Assembly (NCBI GenBank): GCA_019916065.1
Contig: CM034242.1
Coordinates: 6,506,453 to 6,570,452, forward strand
Direction of reading: 5' to 3'
Length of the DNA stretch: 64,000 bases
Source: Vitellaria paradoxa
Lineage: Eukaryota > Streptophyta > Magnoliopsida > Ericales > Sapotaceae
Under the pieces are notes generated by a model. It had not been told where the DNA came from, searched no databases, and worked only from the letters and a program-made list of their open reading frames with translations. Below are positions 11,058-21,680 of this stretch, one piece after another. Every line of letters begins with the position of its first letter. The stretch's first letter is position 1. The position numbers and the translations under genes are program-made.

Positions 11058-12746
11058 CTACATCAGAATTTTCTGCCCTTTTTGGCTCAGATTCTGCTTT
11101 TCCTCAAGTTTTCTGTTGTCCAACTTACTGTCCCCAATTAGTCTTTCATTTTGCTTCAATTCCTGCTCTTCATGCTGAAACATGATTTCTTTCTCAGAAG
11201 TGCTAAATTGCTGTTTCTGTTCACTTTTTGTTCTGCTGTCCAGTTTCTGTTTTAGCTGCATTTCCTCTTCATTTTTCATTATTTCTTGCTCATTTTCTTC
11301 CTCAATTTCTTCAGCAGGTGGTTTGTAATCTGGCTTGACAATTTGCTTTCCACTTCTCAATGTTGAAACATCTTGTACATGCTCCAGATTTTCATTTGCA
11401 ACAGATGAAGATGATTCACTAAAATGAACTTGGCTCGTAGGATTTGGTCTTGGCTGAGATGGAAGCTTTCCTGATTCTCTGATGGTTAAAGCTTGAGTTA
11501 GCTTTGACAATTGACTTCGGATGTCTTCCATGGCCCTGTTTGTCTGCTCTTGAAACTTAGAATTCTGATTGTTGGTTCCAATCTGCCCTTGCATAAATTG
11601 TTGCAAAGTGTCTTCCAAAGATCTTTTGTGAGGTGGCTAATAAAAATTTGTGTTCTGCTGAGGTTGAAAAGGCTGAGAAGGAAATGGTTGGGGTTGCACA
11701 GGTTGTTGAGGTTGGTATTGTTGGTTCTGTGCTTCTGCTTTCCAAGAAATGTTTGGATGATTTCTGTAGCCAGGGTTGTAGTTATTCGAATATTGACTAT
11801 GGCCTTGTGAATATGTGTTCATCCCCTGATTTTGATTGAAGGGTCTTGCAGCTTGTGTGAGATTTGCTTGACCATAGAGAACTTCCTTAAAAGCTGGAAG
11901 TGTTGGGCAATCATCAGTCCTGTGGTCTGCGGTTTCACATAGCACACACTTCACTTCACTCTCCTTCAATGTTTGCTTCTTTTGCTCCATTAATTCAATC
12001 TTTCTTGACAATGCAGCCAACCTAGCTCCAACATCATCTGCCTCATTGAGATGGAACTTTCCTCTATCATTTGATCTGTTAGAAAATTCAGAAAAAGATG
12101 GGGAAACTACCTCCCATTGTTTAGTGTTTTCAGCTAAAGCATCAAAGAAATGTAAAGCCTCTTCAGCAGTTTTGTCATAGAATTCACCATTACACATGGT
12201 GGCAACCAACATTTTCAGATTTGTAGTTAATGCATTATGGAAAAAATTAACAATTCTCCAAGATTCAAAACCATGATGTGGACATGCTTGCAACAATTCC
12301 TTGAATCTTTCCCATGCTTGAGCAAATGTTTCATTGGATTTACACACACAATTCATTATTTACTGTTGAAGAATTACAGTTCTATTTGCAGGAAAATACT
12401 TCTTCAAAAATTTTGTTTGCATGTCTCTCCAAGTACCTATTGATCTAGGCTCAAGTGAATTCAACCACATTTTTTCCTTGTCTTTCAATGAAAATGGAAA
12501 TAATTTAAGCCTAACCATGTCCTCATTAACATTCCTATCCATGCAAGTTCCACAAACATCTTCAAATTCTTTCATATGCATGTAAGGATTTTCTGAGTCC
12601 ATGCCATGAAAAGTTGGTAAAAGCTGAATTGTTCCAGGTTTAGAATAAAAATTCTGATGTCCATTTGGAAGAACAATGCAAGATGGAGTGGTTTGTCTAG
12701 CTGGATAAAGATATTCTCGGAGAGGTCTAAGGATGTTTTGATCCAT
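11058..12746 (-). pseudogene. Athila gag with in-frame stops
   Basis: A single frame runs from 12746 to the protease but is cut by TAA at 12360-12362, TAG at 11637-11639 and TAG at 11058-11060. The capsid-like gag core spans the first stop (FLKKYFPANRT, then ETFAQAWERFKELLQACPHH). A CX2CX4HX4C zinc knuckle (CVLCETADHRTDDC) lies near 11925-11970, followed by a Gln/Pro/Asn-rich tail. Each stop is a single-codon change with the frame kept on both sides, the pattern of point-mutation decay. Gag would form the particle that packages element RNA. Confidence 0.9.
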
Positions 12747-13250
12747 TTGGTCATTCTCTCATTGAATACTTCCTTCCGGCAGAACAGGTGGTGGTGGATC
12801 CATATGTGCAACAGAAAATTCAGATTGTGAATGTGATGCAGCAGATTTAATCAATTCAGCAAGAGAAGATGGAAAATGCAATTCAGATCTGTTTCCAACA
12901 AGTTTACCAGACCTTAAAAGCATAAACAGAAATTCAGACTAAAACAAAACTCCAATCTAACCTCCCAACTTCACAATTTCATCTACTGATTCACAGAGAA
13001 TTGCAACTACAGCTTACAGCAGAGAAATGCAGCAGTATTCGAATATCAGATGAAACAGTTTCAAATCAGAAATTCAGGATTCAGATGCAAACAGTTCTAA
13101 AACTAAACTAACAACCAAGACTATAAAAGAAATAGAAACCGAGATGGAACAAAGTTACCCAACAAGTTAAGCAGCTCCGTTGTTGAAAATGGTGGTGAGA
13201 TGTACTGCCAGTTAATGCTCCAAAAGCTCAAAACACCATTGCTTCTCAAA
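12747..13250 (-). other. Athila 5' leader
   Basis: About 500 bases between primer site and gag. No convincing coding region; one TATTCGAATAT palindrome at about 13036-13046. Confidence 0.6.
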
Positions 13251-13270
13251 GATCCCCGGCAACGGCGCCA
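13251..13270 (-). other. Primer-binding site for tRNA-Asp
   Basis: The + strand reads GATCCCCGGCAACGGCGCCA, identical over 20 bases to the 3' end (with CCA) of plant tRNA-Asp as I know it. It lies five bases inside the 5' LTR, so tRNA-Asp would prime minus-strand synthesis on the element RNA. Confidence 0.9.
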
Positions 13271-13275
13271 AAAAT

Positions 13276-14792
13276 TGTTCTTGTTCTTACTTAATTACCT
13301 CACTCCAAAATAAAAGCTCAAATGAAAATTCAGTTTATCAATTCAAATTTAAAAAAAAAATGTTAAGTGAGGTAAATCAAGACAAGTTTTCCCCCAAGTG
13401 CAAGGTGTGGTTGAAGCACAAAATAACTGGTAAGTCGCAGGTCATTTCCACAGGGATCTAGGGAGTAATGAAGTGAATGACTCTAATGGAGATTAATTTG
13501 GCAAAACACAACTCACCAAAAAAATGTGAAACAGAAAATTAAAATCTGATTTGGTTGGTTGATGGTTTTGAATTAATTTTCCAAAAGCAAAATGAATTTA
13601 AACTTAAAGATTAAGTGATAAAAAAATTTGAGCAAGACAAGTTTAATACCAATCCAAATGAATTTCAAGTGCCAAGAGTTTATAAATTACCAAATCAATT
13701 TGTGCTGATTTTTTTGAGAAAATTAATTTCAATTGAAACAAACCATGGATTAAACAGTCAATGTGCATAACCTATTTTAAGGACAATAGGAGTTCTAATT
13801 CTAGCAACCCACATACAACAATGTCATGAGAGTTCTAAGTTAAGCAACACCTATGAACTCATCAATAGGATATACAAATTTGGATTAATCGGGTCTTGAA
13901 TCAATGAGTTCTAAGACACCCAGCTATAAATTGACTTGATAATCATAAGAACTAAAAGTAAATCCATGAAGTTCGGCCACTTGAGATTCATTGGAAGGGC
14001 ATTACCCTTGCTTTGGCCCAAGAAGACTTAGCCGAGCATATTGAAGAGAAGAAAAACAGAAATGGAAATCTAAATTGAAGACATTTCAAACTGAAAATGA
14101 AAATTTAATGGATTTAGAATTGAAAATCTGATTACAGAAATTGAAATGAATTCAAAATGTAAAAATCAAAACTCCAATGCCGAATTGAAATTAAAATGTA
14201 AAACTATGAACTCTCAATAAAATTTCTCTCAAAAACTCTCTCTACAAAACTGAATTTCTCTCCCCCCGACTTCCTCTGCTTTCTTGCGTGTCTCTCTCTC
14301 CACCTCCACCTCCCTCTTCCTTTTCTCTCCTCTAACCGAATGTAGTCCTCATGATGGCTCCTTCTTTCTCCTATTTTTTTTTTACTGATTTGCCCTCCCT
14401 GGATTGCAGGTTACTTCACATGGAGAAGTTGGGGTCACATGGAATTCGTTGCTATGAAGAAGCTTATATTCGAATACAATAAAACCATATTTGAATATGA
14501 TCCTCTGCTGCAGAAATTTCCAGAATAGTGATTTTGATCTCTTTGCATTGATTTCAATTGAATTTTCTTCTTCTTCTGAAATAGCTTCAATCCTTTGATG
14601 TGCTGTGCAGCATGCTTTCTTCTCAACATCCTCAATGTAGCTTAATTTCTTGTTTTTGTGATGGAAATCAACACATATTCCACTTTGGAGATATGGAGAT
14701 GGAATCTGCACAAAACATAGATTTTATATCTTTTTATAATGTGTGCAAGTGTAATTTGAATATATAAATATGTAACAATTGATGTCCAATCA
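13276..14792 (-). repeat. Athila 5' LTR
   Basis: 1517 bp, partner of 1368-2873. On the element strand it begins TGATTGGACATC and ends in CA next to the tRNA-Asp primer site. The outer end (14792) abuts the AGAGT target repeat. It would carry the element promoter; I cannot place a TATA box with confidence. Confidence 0.95.
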
Positions 14793-14797
14793 AGAGT

Positions 14798-15576
14798 ACA
14801 AATTGGCATTGCCTTTTTATTAAAGGCGTGGAGAGTTTGCATGGGTAGGGGACTCATACAGTACCACAGGAATCCTTTAATTAAGACATAGCCCTCGCTA
14901 TTACTCCTCTAGAAACAGTTGATGTATTCTCTATAACAAATTGCAAGTGTATTTGTCAATATATGTATACGTATACCTTCTTCCATTAAGATTTTTATTA
15001 TTTTTCGAATCAAAATAAATTAAAAAATAATCTCATTCAAATAAACTATAAATAATAAAATTTATATAAGTTCAATAAATATTGATATATTAAAATATCT
15101 TTATAAAACTAATTATTTGTCCATCATTCAAAATATGAATTAGCATGAATTAGCTAAGAAAAATGTAAGATCAAAACAGTCAATAACAATCCACAACCAA
15201 CGTAAGATCTAATATATTTTACCTATGGCTGATTTTTGTTTTTAAGTCTAAGACTTTAACTGTTTTTAGTTTAAGAACGAAATTATACTTATAAAAAATA
15301 TTTTAAATATAATTAAGTAACATTCAGTAACTTTTAATATGTAGTACAATAAACAAAAATAAATAAAATAAAATTAATAAAATAAATAATTTTTTAATAT
15401 GCTTGTTAAAAGTAAAAATATAAATACAAATAAATTTTATTACAATTTTTAACATATTCTTTACACCAAAACTAAACTTAAGGGTTTTTATCAAAATTTA
15501 TAAAGGTTTATTTATAAAGAATAATTATGTTTATTCAAATTATTTATAAAAATGGGAATTTGTAGTTTCATTCAAG
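14798..15576. other. Copy A downstream flank, no gene
   Basis: The first about 120 bases match the downstream flank of copies C and D (compare 49262-49330 and 62262-62340), showing this was continuous with copy A before the Athila insertion. The rest is AT-rich with no supported feature. Confidence 0.6.
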
Positions 15577-16140
15577 CTCCGTTTGGAGGATAAAAAAATA
15601 CAAACTTTTGGTGTTTGAGGTATTTGGTACATAGGACACCAAAAATTGTTAATAATCTCATGTAGTGGCTAGCCAATACATCAATTTTTGCTGAATTAGC
15701 AAGAGGTAAAACACTAAAACTTTTCTTATTCTTTAGCCACTGGTTAAGCTAGTAAAAAATAAAAAAATAATAATTAATTTTTATTTGATTAAGTTAGAAA
15801 ATAATATAAATCAAAAAATATTTTTAATATGATTAAGTAACTTTTGGCAACTTTTAGGTATGTAGTAAAACAAATAGAAAGTTTTTTTTTTTGTTTTGAT
15901 AGATAACAAATAGAAAGTTTTAATAATTTTTGACAACTTTTTGTATATTTGATAAATATTTTGATAACTTATGAATTGAGTTAAAGTGAAATAACTATTA
16001 TACCCTCGCCAACTCCAAAAAATGATGTGTTGACAACCTAACATATGGGATTATTAACAACTTTGGATATTTTACCAAGTAGCTAAAACACCAAAATTTG
16101 TGTCTTTTTATTTTTATTTTTTTTATCCTCCAAATGTAGG
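15577..16140. mobile_element. MITE with about 150-bp imperfect terminal inverted repeats
   Basis: The left end (CTCCGTTTGGAGGATA, then ACTTTTGGTGTTTGAGGTATT) is the inverted copy of the right end (AAACACCAAAATTTGTG ... TATCCTCCAAATGTAGG). Further in, ATTGTTAATAATCTCATG mirrors CATATGGGATTATTAACAA. The middle is AT-rich and non-coding. I see no clear target duplication, so the superfamily is uncertain. Confidence 0.65.
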
Positions 16141-16385
16141 ACATGAAAATTATAAATTTTTATTTTTATGTTCTTATATATAATTTGAATAGATATAACT
16201 ATCCTTTAAAAATAAAGCTTTATAAATTTTGACGAAAACACTTATGTATAATTTGGTATAAGAGAGTATGTTAAGAATTAAAATAAAATTTACTTATATT
16301 TATATTTTTAACAAGTGTATATATTAAAAATTAATTATTTGTAGAAATTAATAATTTTTATTTATTTTACTACACATCATACTCA

Positions 16386-16753
16386 GGAATAATTGTTTTT
16401 TTACTTCTGTACTCAAGGAGAATCATTTATATCTCCGAACTTTAAAAATCTACCTTTATATCTTTTATACTTTAAATTAAAGTAAAAACGCTAAAAAACC
16501 CATCAAATATAACGGTTTCAACTTTAAGTTTAAAAATTATATTTATACCCTTTGTACAGTATATTACTTATACTTATATCTCTTAATTCTATTTAGTTTT
16601 TAATGGGTATTTTTGTCTTTTCACTTGAAATTTTAATACCGTTTATAATTTCGCTTTAACTCAAAATATAAGAGATATAAAAATAGATTTTTAAAATTTA
16701 TAAAAAATAAGTAATTTTTAACTTAAGTATAAGAAGTAAAAAAGTATTCATCC
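16386..16753. mobile_element. MITE-like inverted repeat element
   Basis: The left arm (GGAATAATTGTTTTTTTAC, TTTAAAAATCTACCTTTATATC) is mirrored by the right arm (GATATAAAAATAGATTTTTAAA ... GTAAAAAAGTATTCATCC) over about 85 bp. A half-copy of the right arm recurs at about 42100-42240, marking a dispersed family. No clear target duplication. Confidence 0.6.
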
Positions 16754-17411
16754 GTTATTTTTATTTATAAACTTTTCTTATTTTCGCGCACACTGCACCG
16801 TCCCCCCTCCCCCTCCAAACAAAAATAAATAAATAAATCTAGCTGGCGATGGCGTTTCCAGAAAACCACCCGCCGAATTCAACGGCTGAATTCGGATGGC
16901 CGACTTTCAACCCCACATTCGGCTCACTTTCACGCCACCATCTAACATTGCTGTCAAATGAGAGAACTCGTGTGGCACACGAGTGGAATTGATAGGTATA
17001 AATATATATCATGTGACACACGGCTCTAAACCGCATGTTAGAATGAGTGAGGTAAATTTCAACCTGATGAGGACGAAGCTAGGATTTTACCCTAGGGTGC
17101 TAAAAAAATTTTAATATATTTGACGGTTGTACTATTACATAGTCTTTTGTTAAGAAGAGAAACAATTAACAACAAAAAACTGAAAAGTAAAAAAAAAAAA
17201 AAAAAAAATTCTTCTGGGGCTATGAGTGCCAAAAAGAAATAGAATTAGAAATATTTTTTTCGGTGTCATGGTTGTTGGAGAGAATTATTTTGTAGAGTTA
17301 AAAGAGAAATGGTGAAGTATAAAAGGTGAAAATGACGAAGAGAATGAGTAAAGAGAGAATTTGAAAAGATAATAACTGGTGGTAAAAAAAGAAATCTCAG
17401 AGTGGAGAGAA

Positions 17412-17442
<31 letters not shown>

Positions 17443-18621
17443 AATTTGCATTAAAAATACAAAAATTAATTTGATGCTTTTGTAATTTTTAACGTGGAGC
17501 TTGGCAAAATGAATTGAAGATTTAATTTACAAGCCAACTCATCTTTACATTCCTCCCTCTCTCTCTTTCTTAGGTCTTATTGTTTTCTCTATAATGACCC
17601 AAAATTTAAATTTTTGTAATCTTATAATTTTGAATTAATTATGATTAAATTTATTTAATTAAATTAATTAAAAAATACTTTGTTAAATTATTTTGAATAA
17701 CTAATATAATTAAATTATATTTAAAATATTTTATTTTTATTTCATTAAAACATTAAATTAATATATTAAATTCCTTCCAACATCATGCAAGTATATATAT
17801 ATATAGAGGCACCCACGGCTGGTTGGCCAAGTGCACTCCCCATTTCCATCATCATTTTCATTTTTTTTTTCCTTTTCTCTTGGTCACCAATTTGGACACG
17901 TGGCCCTACCAATCCTTCCATCATCATTCCTCTAAGAATAGCAATGCCATCATCCACACATATATGGATTGCTTAGAATGGTGAGACTTATCAATTCCCA
18001 GGGACATTATGTGGAGATGAGACTTTTCATTTATAAAAAGGTTCACTATTAATGTAGTATTTATTTTTTATTTAATATGACACAAATATATAAATAAAAC
18101 ATCATAATTAGGGAAGTCATGACCATCCCTAAAATCCCTAACTCTGTCCCTAGACCTAAATATATAGTTAAGTTGGCATCAGATTTTTTTTTTTTTTTTT
18201 AACTTTGGGAAAGAAAAAGAAAAAACATGCAAGGAAAAAAATAAAAATGCTTTTCTTTCTTCTCTTTTCACTACAGTAATTACTTTATTAATTCTAAAAT
18301 AAATAAAAACATTATTTTTTCATTATTTTTTCTTTTTCATGCGTAATAAGTTTCTCTCTACAAAACTGGTCATTCTAAATTACTTTATAGGCGTATCATC
18401 TATTTGGATTCTTCTTTCCTTTCAACTTTTACTCTCTCTCTCTCACCGTTCTTTTTTATTATTATTTTTTTCTTTTTCATGTGCAAAAAGTTTTTCTCTA
18501 TAGAACTGGTCATTCCAAATTGCCTTACAGTATCATCTCTTCGAATTCTTCTTTCCTTCCTAGTTTTAATCTCCCCTCACCGTTCAATTTGAATATGAGA
18601 AGAGAAGTCAACAGGAGGTCT
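16754..18621. other. Flank with first unit of an upstream-region duplication
   Basis: 16840-17045 and 18158-18626 match 32380-32540 and 32541-32880, the second unit of a tandem duplication. 17055-18150 is extra sequence present only here, including a poly-A run (about 17191-17209) and an (AT)n microsatellite (17411-17438). No gene seen. Confidence 0.6.
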
Positions 18622-18626
18622 TATAT

Positions 18627-19137
18627 TGATAACTCAGTAACTTTGCATCCTTTAGAGTCCAGCTTAAGCTTGGAAAGCTATTTAATACACCGGTGTGGTG
18701 CATGCTAAAGAGTCTCCGATACTTAAGTTAGCTAAAGAGTTACGTAAATATTTTGGTAGAGTTTTGGTAAGACAAGAGTGTGTGTACCTATGTACTTGTG
18801 AAATGACAATATGTATAGAAAGTGTGGGACTTGCATGGGCAAGATGTACATGAGCCTCACATAATCATGCTTCCCTACAATCAAATTATGCCACTTGTAT
18901 TGTAGATCATTAGGTTGATTCTCTTAATTAGTTATCAAAACCGTTAAGCAGCAAGCAGCATTTTCATAGATGCATATCACGGAATATATCAGAAGATAGT
19001 TATACGTGTGATTGAGACGTAAGCAATCTTGTCATGAATGCAAAGGTCATTCGACTTGATCAAGATCTATATTGCTCGGTTGGCTCAGGTCGTGATGGTC
19101 ATTCGAGCAAACATACTCGGTCCGATGTATCCCATCA
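18627..19137 (-). repeat. Tat 3' LTR
   Basis: 511 bp; starts TGATAACTC after the TATAT target repeat and ends CCCATCA. Pairs with 30279-30727 over shared blocks such as ATTTGCATGGGCAAGATGTA-like and AAGCAGCAAGCAGCATTTTC sequences. Confidence 0.88.
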
Positions 19138-19230
19138 GATGCCCCCGATTCTCTCAATCACCAAAGCAGGATAAGAGAAATCAAGTAATTGTCTCGTTTT
19201 GAAAGCTATCTTATCAGATGCCCCCGGTTC
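19138..19230 (-). other. Tat polypurine tract, duplicated
   Basis: On the - strand GAATCGGGGGCATC abuts the 3' LTR end. The block ATCAGATGCCCCCG occurs at 19134-19147 and again at 19213-19226, so LTR edge plus polypurine tract is duplicated about 79 bp apart. Confidence 0.6.
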
Positions 19231-20824
19231 CTTCGGTTCATTAAGGGGACTGAGAGAATGTGACGATTACCTAACTCTTGAAAATATACACGCATTTATT
19301 GCGTGGCAAGCGCGCATGCGACTGTTGAAACCCTCCATTGCTTTGCCACGTGTTGTGTGTACATTGGTTATGACGCCAGAGCTGTCAACGTGCCACTTCC
19401 AAGCCAGAAGATCAACTTTTTCCCACTTAAATCTTGGTCATTGATTTCAAAAATACTATAATATAAATACTAGAGAAGTCTAGTAAGTTTCCTTTTATGC
19501 AAACTCATTTCTACAATCGCCATTTTTGTAAACTCAACTAAAGCTTCTACTTCCTCCCAGATCTACTTCTTCTCTTGAGCTGATAAGATCCATTTCCTCT
19601 TTGTTTTCCATTTTCTTCATTTTTATGTTTTGGCTGCTAGTTCAAAGTGCCTATTTTTATGAGAGGAACTGTAGGCTTCCAAATCCCTTATGTTTATAGA
19701 AAACCCTAAATATATCAAATCTATCTTTAGTGGCTTGATGTTCTTATTGTATACCTTTCGTTTGTCCCATTTGTTTTTATCTGTTGCCATGGGTGATCAC
19801 GAGAGAGTCAATCCCATTGGAGGTGACGAGTTTGACGATGATGGTTATGTCTTCGCTAGACATAGAGCTTCCTAAGCCCCCAGTACCAGTGGGCCCCCGG
19901 TAGATAATATCAGGTGTATCATCGATGTCTTCAAGCCTGACATTGGAGTTAAACACTCCCATATTACCATAACCGGCGATAACGATGCAGTGTTCGAGGC
20001 AAAAGGCATCAGATCGACCATCACCATGAAAAGGATCTCGGAATTAATTTTCGAGTTCCAACTTTCCTTAGATCTCACTCTTCGAGTCTCGGGAAGAAAT
20101 GATTCTGCTTGTTCATTAAGACTCGGTGAGATTGCAGTGTATGAAGCTACTCTGATCGGTGGTCTTCGATTTCCTCTACTAAAGTTTGTCCAAGAGGTGT
20201 TAGCTTGCCTCGATCTGTCTCTGGGTTAGATGGCACTGAATAATTAGTGGATCCTCATCGAGAGTGCAGTGTTCTGGGTAGCTGCCACAGGACATGATTT
20301 GATGCCAACTGAGTTTTTGCACTTTTATAAGATCACCGAAAAGAGCTCGGGATGATGGTACTTCTCAACAAGGAAGCCAAAGTTCAACTTTGTCACTCAC
20401 ATGCCCACTTCTCAAAAAGGGTAAAAAAAAAGTATTTCTTCATCCATGGGAGTGCTTGGGAATTCCAAGTCTGGGAAACTGCTAAGGAAAAGAAAATTTG
20501 AGCCATCGGGTCTAGGGCTAGCCAACATTGAAGGGTATGTCTAGGTCTTTCATTTGGTTTTTGTCAAATTCCTCTAGGTCTTAGGATTCTAATCCCACTT
20601 TTCAACTTTGATTAGCTCGAAAGCCACTTGCACTGACTTCAAAGCAATGCTACAACAAATCACACTTTCAGCGATCATTTTTCCCGACCAAATATAAATT
20701 TGGTCGTTAAAGGTGATTTTTCCTGACCAAATATAAATTTAGTCGCCAATAGTCACTTTTCCCCGGCCAAAAACATGTTAGTCGCCAAAGGATAACTTTT
20801 CCCGACTAATTGGTCGCTAAAGGC

Positions 20825-21435
20825 GAACTTTTCCCGACCAATTGCTCGGGAAAAGTGTAAAACAATTATTACGAAGAGAGTTAAAATAATTAAATAAAAA
20901 TAATAAAAATTTAAGGGAACTTTTCCGGACTAATTGGTTGGGAAAAGTGTAAAAAATTATTACAAAGAGAGTTAAAATAATTAAATAAAAATAATAAAAA
21001 TTTAAGGGAACTTTTCCCGACTAATTGGTTGGAAAAAGTGTAAAAAATTATTACAAAGAAAGTTAAAATAATTAAATAAAAATAATAATAATTTAAGGGA
21101 ACTTTTCCCGACCAATTGGTCGGGAAAAGTGTAAAAAAAATTATTATAAAGAAAGTTAAAATAATTAAATAAAAATAATAAAAATTTTAACACTTTTGGC
21201 GACCAATTGGTCGGAAAAAGTGTAAAAAATTATTACAAAGAAAGTTAAAATAATTAAATAAAAATAATAAAAATTTAAGGGAACTTTTCCTGACCAATTG
21301 GTTGGCAAAAGTGTAAAAAAATTATTACAAATAAAGTTAAAATAATTAAATAAAAATAATAAAAATTTTAACACTTTTGGCGACCAATTGGTCGCTAAAG
21401 GGGAACTTTTCCTAACCAATTGGTCGGCAAAAGTG
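20825..21435. repeat. 91-bp tandem repeats with palindromic heads inside the CACTA element
   Basis: About seven heads at 20828, 20920, 21011, 21102, 21193, 21284 and 21374, spaced 90-92 bp. Each unit starts with a palindrome built on CCCGACCAATTGGTCGGG, then AGTGTAAAAAATTATTACAAAG and an AT-rich tail. The head at 21101-21130 is a perfect 30-bp palindrome; others differ by a few bases. Confidence 0.9.
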
Positions 21436-21483
21436 TTAAAATTTTTTAATATATATATAAATATGTAAAATATATATACAAAT

Positions 21484-21546
21484 GAAAGCTTAGCCTAGTG
21501 GCCAAACACGCCAGCTTCCAAAGAGATGGCATAAGTTCGAATCTCA
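21484..21546 (+). other. tRNA-like segment (SINE head or tRNA relic)
   Basis: TTAGCCTAGTGGCCAAA resembles an internal box A and, about 45 bases on, AAGTTCGAATCTCACC resembles box B. An ACA/AAC-rich run follows. I cannot fold a full acceptor stem or a CCA-compatible end, so it is not called as a tRNA gene. Sits in the middle of the CACTA element. Confidence 0.4.
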
Positions 21547-21579
21547 CCAACAACAACAACAAAAATCTCAAAAATATAG

Positions 21580-21680
21580 AGACGACACGTGGTACAATCA
21601 TAGATCGACACGTGGCACAACACCAAGGTGCCATGTGGCATGATGACATGTCAATAAATAATGCCACGTGGCACCACATT
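21580..21680. promoter_or_regulatory. Cluster of CACGTGG (G-box/ABRE-like) motifs in the CACTA element
   Basis: Three CACGTGG cores (about 21586, 21610, 21664) and related CATGTGGC and GACATGTC sites lie within 100 bases. The last is in a perfect TGCCACGTGGCA palindrome. bHLH and bZIP factors bind such cores; activity here is not shown. Confidence 0.45.

Larger units (their letters stand above)
1368..14792 (-). mobile_element. Athila-type Ty3/gypsy LTR retrotransposon
   Basis: Complete 13.4-kb element inserted antisense about 150 bp beyond copy A. The LTRs are about 1.5 kb, begin TG and end CA, and the element is flanked by a perfect 5-bp target duplication AGAGT (1363-1367 and 14793-14797). 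Sequence on both sides rejoins into a site matching the downstream flank of copies C and D. On the - strand the order is 5' LTR, tRNA-Asp primer site, gag with zinc knuckle, protease, RT, RNase H, integrase, an extra ORF, polypurine tract, 3' LTR. No chromodomain is seen after integrase. The FMDDFSVYG active site, DLGAS protease motif, Asp primer and downstream extra ORF fit the Athila lineage. I count roughly 20 substitutions between the LTRs (about 98.5% identity), so insertion is fairly recent. gag-pol carries three in-frame stops and several frameshifts. Confidence 0.95.

Noticed and set aside
10761..11141. 126-codon + strand ORF rich in Phe/Leu
   Set aside because: Antisense to the Lys/Glu-rich gag-protease linker.
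20825..21435. Regular repeats resembling a CRISPR array
   Set aside because: Plant nuclear DNA; the 91-bp units are near-identical throughout with no variable spacers, and lie in a CACTA transposon.
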